Assembly: GCA_963822295.1 (NCBI GenBank)
Contig: CAWGHD010000002.1
Location: 1,922,001-1,986,000, forward strand
Length of the DNA stretch: 64,000 nt
Direction: 5' to 3'
From: VRUE01 sp963822295
GTDB lineage: Bacteria; Actinomycetota; Thermoleophilia; Solirubrobacterales; 70-9
Within the stretch, counting starts at the first letter, position 1, and every line of letters begins with the position of its first letter. Shown here in pieces: positions 60,096-64,000 of the stretch. A program made the translations under genes and the position numbers. The notes under the pieces were generated by a model that was not told the DNA's origin, did not search any database, and saw nothing but the letters and a program-made list of their open reading frames with translations.

Positions 60096-63000
60096 TCACT
60101 TGTCCGCCCTCCGGTCCTGGCCAGCGGCTCGCCGATGACCGCGCTTTCCGCGGCGGTTCTGCGCCCTTTTCACGCACTTGCCTTTTCGCTTGACGAAGCC
60201 GCGCTTGCAGCGCTTGGGCTTGTCCAGCGATTTTTGGACGTTGCCGGGGCCGTCAAAGACGGCGGTACCGGCGCCGAGATTCTCGGGAGCGCTGCTGCCC
60301 TGGCCGCGACAGGCTTCCCCTTCGCAGACGGGAAGCTGGGGTGGCGGCTCGGGGAAACCGCCGCCGATACGCGCCGTGTAGATGTCGGTGTTGTTGTCCG
60401 TGTCCCACCCGACGAGGCGCTCGCGGGTGAGGAAGAAGACATCCCGCCCGGATCGCGTGCCGCCCAGCAGCACAGATGGGCTGGGGCTGGTCCCCGAGCT
60501 GATCAGCTTGAAGGTACCGTCATGCCATTCGTAAACGTCATCGCAGGTGTAGACGATCACATTGAGCGTGGCGCCGGAGGTAGATTCGCATCCCGCTTCC
60601 CCATTCACATCCTCGGGGACCAGCGCGTCAGGGGTCTCGAACACCACTCCTCTGCCGTCATCGCTGATCGACACCTCGGGCTCGAGACTGACGAGCGCGC
60701 GGTAATAGGCTGCCTTGACCTCGTCGCGGTTCACGTGACCCGCAGAGGGCACACCGGGAGCCTGGCATGACACGCAGAGCCACCCGCTGTCTTCGTTCCA
60801 ACGATAGAAGTCCGCATCTGAGTCCTGGTCGGCGACCGGGTCGATGGCGAGCCCGGTACGGATGAGCAGATGCTCCCCATCGGGAGTGACACGGACATGG
60901 CGACGTGTCAGGTTGGGATCGCCGCCGTAGTTGCCTGAAGCTCCGGTGCCACCGTCGCCATAGGGGCCCAGATAGTCGACTACGGGGCTGCCGCCGTTCC
61001 ACCGCACCCGGTAGACCTTGGAGCCTCCGCCGGTTGGCTCGCCGGAGATGATCTGCCCCGTCGCGACGAAGAACACGACGTCGCCGTCTTCACTGGCGCC
61101 GATAATGTCGACGACACCCGGCTGGAGTCCATCGCCAGGTTCTTTGTCAACGGTGAGATCGGTGATTCTGTGCCCTGGAGCACCATTCAGATCCCACCGG
61201 TAGAGCTTCCCTCCGGTTTCACCACATGCCGCACCGGCCGTCGAGACGTCGGTGAGCTTGTCGCAGCTGTGGAAGAGCGCGACGTCGCCGGCAGAGTTGG
61301 CCCAGAGGAAGCGATCTGCTGACGCGTTTGCACCGCAGTCGGGCAGGACAGCGCACTCCGGGCTGGACAAGTCGTGCGTGATGGTGTCGCTTTCACGCAT
61401 GTAGAGATGGCACACTGCCGAGTTGCAGTTGGCCTGAAGAAGTGAATTTGGCACCTGATTGTGGAAATAGATCCGCTCGCCGTCTGCGGAGACGGCACTG
61501 GGAATTGGGGTTCCTCCTGCGTTTACGTTTACGGTGGGAAAGCTGGAGGCAGTGGTGAATGGAGCTCCCGACGTATCCTTGGAGACGAGACTGAGCGAGC
61601 CGTTGTTCCAGTGATAAAACTTCGTAAAGTTCCCTACTGGAGCATCCAGGGTCTGATTGGAAGTGGTCGTGTAGACAACGTGACTGAAATCCTCAGCTCC
61701 ACCTCCGAACGCGACCCCGCCGGAGGTAACATTGCTGTTCATCAGCCCGAAACTAAGGGGGTCGGTTGGGTCAGCGGTGAGATCCTGACGGTAGGTGTTG
61801 CGGATAGCCGGCTCCGGTGCGGTCGGATCCAGCGGCGGGTGTGGGCAGACGTCGGACTCTGGCCGCGTGATCGCCGCGTAGTCGAAGTTCGGCGAGAGGA
61901 ATGCGTTGAGGTAGAAGCGCGTACCGTCGCGGTCGTCTGGGCAGTAGGCAGGGAAGGGATTGCTCGTCTTCCATCCGTCGACGGTCCGACGGCTGAGGTA
62001 CGGGGCGCATTCGAATCCCATCTGCCCGGGTGGGTCGCCGAAGAGCGCATTCGAGCAGAAGGTGGCGGCTTCGCCATCCCGCGAGAAGGCCACGATCGGG
62101 AAGAGCAGGTTCTGATCGGCACCTCCCTGGTTCTTGTCGGGGGGGCTGACCATCTCGTACGCACGATCAGTAGGCGGCGAGAACGGTGTCGCGCGGGTAT
62201 GCAGGGTCTTTTGCCCGCTGGCCGTGGTGCCAAAGGCGTTCGTCGCAACCAGCCTGAAGAAGTACGTCGTGTCCGGTTTCAGGCCTTGGACGAGCTCCGT
62301 AACTGTGATCGGTTTGGTGCCATCACCGATGTTCACGGGCGGAGTTGATGAGTCGAGCACCGGGGTGGTGCCGTACTCGAAGACATACGCCGTGGTCGAG
62401 TGACGTGGGTCGATCGTCCCGACGAGCTTCGCGGAGGTATCGGCGATCTGAACCGCACCGACATTCGTCACGACCGGAGGCACTGCATCGGTGTCGAAGA
62501 CTTTTACCCCCGGCGAGGTCGTGACCAGGCTTGGATCAAAGGCGCGGGTTGCTTTCAGGCGCACGTAGTAGCGGGTGTTCGGGTCAAGACCGGTGACGTT
62601 CTGGCTGACCGCCTGGGCGCCGCCCCCCGGAGACAGCGCACCGCACTCGGACTCGGGCACGTCGGTCCAAGCAACCTGGTCGGTGGAATATTCGTATTTG
62701 CAGCTGACAAGTCCGCCGGTTGGGTTCACGGTTCCTGAGAACGTCGCCGTAGTGTCGGTTTTAACCGTGATCGGGTTCATCGTGACGACAGGCGCAGGCA
62801 GCGCATCGGCGATGATGTAGACGCGGTGGCCGAAGCCGGTGCCGGAGACGTTTTCCGTAGAGGAGACGAATAGACGCCCGCTGACGTCGTTGATACCAAG
62901 ACCCTGCACACCTCCGAAGCCGGCGCCTTTGCCGTGCTGGTCGTCCTGGAGGGTCGGGGGAGCGGTGAGGCCGGGGTCATTGCTGGGTCCGAACTGCTGG

Positions 63001-64000
63001 ATGACGGTGTTGCCGGACAACGGGTCGCGTAGAACGTGGAGAACGTCCTGATCGGCGCCACCGCCATCGGAGTCCGGGTCCACCGCGAGCCCCGCCGTCG
63101 CAGCTTCCCCGCCCAGGAGGAGGGGGCCCGGACTGCCGTTCGATTCTCCAGAGATTCCGCAGGTGCCGGATCCGCTCACCGTCGTGCAGACCATCTGCGT
63201 GACATTGAGCCCCTCATAGGCACCCTGGTAGGCAATCGTGACGGTCGGCGGAACTCCGGAGGCCGAGACGCTCCCGCCGCCGCAGGACAGTTCGAGTCCG
63301 GTCTGTATGAGGTTTCTACCGGTGACGCCGGTTTTGTAGGCGATTTCCCCGGTTGTTCCCCCGCCGGGGCAGGTCAGAGTGAAGAAGTCGTTTACGTTGA
63401 ATCCGGTGAACTGAATCGTCTGCGTCTCGTTGATGGGTGCAGCAATCGGGGCGAGGAAGCCGGTGCCGCCGCCGTTGGCGTTCAGCGAGTCATAGCGCTC
63501 GATCCTCGCGTTGCCTGTGGAGTTGGAGGCGTAGACGATGCCACGCGAATCAACGGCCACTTTGGTCGGCTGGCCGAAACCGAATACCGCTTCGCTGCCG
63601 AAGCTGGCAGGCGACGTACCGTCGAGGGAATAGGTGTTAACACGTCGGTTCTGGGAGTCGGCGAGGAAGACGCTGCCGGTGCCGGCGTTGCCGTCGGAGG
63701 GGGAGACGGCGATGCCGAGCCTGTTGCTGCTCCCGGTGGAGCCGATCTCCCCGGCGCCGGAGCCGCCGTCTCCTTGACGGCAGACGTCGCCTACGACGTC
63801 GCCGCAGACCTCTACCACTGTGTCACCGTCGGGATCCTGAACGTCCCGGCCGACAGAGAAGAGGAAATTGCCGACGCCGTCGTAGACGTTCACGCGTCGG
63901 TTGTCGCGATCGGAAACGTAGACCTGGCCGGTATCACTGTCGACGGCCACCGACTGCGGGTTGTCCAAGGCTCCGTTGCCGGTGACAGCTCCGTTGCCGC
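60096..64000 (-). CDS. Giant secreted NHL/Fn3/propeller protein, N-terminus beyond the window
   Basis: At least 1,300 residues; the frame is open to the window end, so the start and signal peptide lie outside. The N-terminal part has NHL blades (DNPQSVAVDSDTGQVYVSDR, NRLGIAVSPSDGNAGTGSVF, QPTKVAVDSRGIVYASNSTG). Two Fn3-like domains follow (TTATFSGTVNPTGGLVSCKY; VQGLKPDTTYFFRLVATNAF), then YEMVSPPDKNQGGADQ and a large PD40-like propeller (AVSADGERIYFHNQVPN, VTPDGEHLLIRTGL) with LCVSCQAPG. It ends with VCEGEACRGQG, GPGN and RCKRGFVKRKGKCVKRAQNR. This is a longer relative of 54553-56868. It is the most upstream visible gene of the run. Confidence 0.75.
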   Translation of the reverse strand, partial: GNGAVTGNGALDNPQSVAVDSDTGQVYVSDRDNRRVNVYDGVGNFLFSVGRDVQDPDGDTVVEVCGDVVGDVCRQGDGGSGAGEIGSTGSSNRLGIAVSPSDGNAGTGSVFLADSQNRRVNTYSLDGTSPASFGSEAVFGFGQPTKVAVDSRGIVYASNSTGNARIERYDSLNANGGGTGFLAPIAAPINETQTIQFTGFNVNDFFTLTCPGGGTTGEIAYKTGVTGRNLIQTGLELSCGGGSVSASGVPPTVTIAYQGAYEGLNVTQMVCTTVSGSGTCGISGESNGSPGPLLLGGEAATAGLAVDPDSDGGGADQDVLHVLRDPLSGNTVIQQFGPSNDPGLTAPPTLQDDQHGKGAGFGGVQGLGINDVSGRLFVSSTENVSGTGFGHRVYIIADALPAPVVTMNPITVKTDTTATFSGTVNPTGGLVSCKYEYSTDQVAWTDVPESECGALSPGGGAQAVSQNVTGLDPNTRYYVRLKATRAFDPSLVTTSPGVKVFDTDAVPPVVTNVGAVQIADTSAKLVGTIDPRHSTTAYVFEYGTTPVLDSSTPPVNIGDGTKPITVTELVQGLKPDTTYFFRLVATNAFGTTASGQKTLHTRATPFSPPTDRAYEMVSPPDKNQGGADQNLLFPIVAFSRDGEAATFCSNALFGDPPGQMGFECAPYLSRRTVDGWKTSNPFPAYCPDDRDGTRFYLNAFLSPNFDYAAITRPESDVCPHPPLDPTAPEPAIRNTYRQDLTADPTDPLSFGLMNSNVTSGGVAFGGGAEDFSHVVYTTTSNQTLDAPVGNFTKFYHWNNGSLSLVSKDTSGAPFTTASSFPTVNVNAGGTPIPSAVSADGERIYFHNQVPNSLLQANCNSAVCHLYMRESDTITHDLSSPECAVLPDCGANASADRFLWANSAGDVALFHSCDKLTDVSTAGAACGETGGKLYRWDLNGAPGHRITDLTVDKEPGDGLQPGVVDIIGASEDGDVVFFVATGQIISGEPTGGGSKVYRVRWNGGSPVVDYLGPYGDGGTGASGNYGGDPNLTRRHVRVTPDGEHLLIRTGLAIDPVADQDSDADFYRWNEDSGWLCVSCQAPGVPSAGHVNRDEVKAAYYRALVSLEPEVSISDDGRGVVFETPDALVPEDVNGEAGCESTSGATLNVIVYTCDDVYEWHDGTFKLISSGTSPSPSVLLGGTRSGRDVFFLTRERLVGWDTDNNTDIYTARIGGGFPEPPPQLPVCEGEACRGQGSSAPENLGAGTAVFDGPGNVQKSLDKPKRCKRGFVKRKGKCVKRAQNRRGKRGHRRAAGQDRRADK

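Overview
The window is very GC-rich, dense DNA with four-base ATGA-type gene overlaps and many GTG and TTG starts. Secreted beta-propeller proteins, SIMPL, DUF2298, DUF2600 and Lys/Arg-rich C-terminal tails are abundant. I infer a high-GC actinobacterium, most likely Thermoleophilia (Solirubrobacterales-like). No rRNA or ribosomal gene is present to confirm this.

Layout. 1-15,635 is ordinary chromosome: a broken peptidase E (S51), a secreted propeller, a glyoxalase-fold protein, a membrane protein and a Tat-type amine oxidase, a DUF899 protein, glutamate decarboxylase, a divergent SpoIIE-type phosphatase / anti-sigma-kinase pair, a glycosyltransferase/mutase/DUF2298 group and another secreted propeller. 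15,636-17,148 is AT-richer and carries an HTH / nucleotidyltransferase pair that looks like a toxin-antitoxin or abortive-infection module. 17,205-25,209 is an integrated element: a 44-bp perfect direct repeat bounds it, and the right copy is the 3' half of an intact tRNA-Asp gene. It holds a tyrosine integrase broken by two frameshifts, a membrane-anchored protein with PD-(D/E)XK-like residues, a DUF5677/HEPN-like protein, a dGTPase-like HD hydrolase, two DUF2188 proteins, an XRE-ImmA/IrrE regulator and an unrecognised 241-residue protein. This cargo looks like a small defence island.

25,292-37,254 returns to chromosomal housekeeping: two secreted glycosidase-like proteins, an alpha/beta hydrolase plus MBL-fold pair, a short FtsH, an MpaB-type oxygenase, a SIMPL protein, a glycosyltransferase/acyltransferase pair, tRNA-Val and a methyltransferase. 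A 646-bp non-coding stretch (37,255-37,900) has several strong stem-loops. A tandem TetR protein follows, convergent with a tightly packed minus-strand operon (45,321 to 39,205) of an MMPL transporter, two secreted proteins, a DUF2600 terpene-cyclase-like enzyme and a TetR regulator.

45,528 to the window end is a minus-strand array of very large secreted proteins. Three (1,050-1,077 residues) share four copies of a Cys-bracketed module. Two propeller proteins share a C-terminal signature with a basic tail. Three proteins of about 260 residues elsewhere in the window look like single-module relatives. The array is co-oriented and partly overlapping, which suggests one co-expressed envelope or extracellular system of unknown function.

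Indel warning: clear one-base frame breaks occur near 195, 12,165, 17,485 and 18,228, and two other genes lack a normal start codon. Some of these may be assembly errors.
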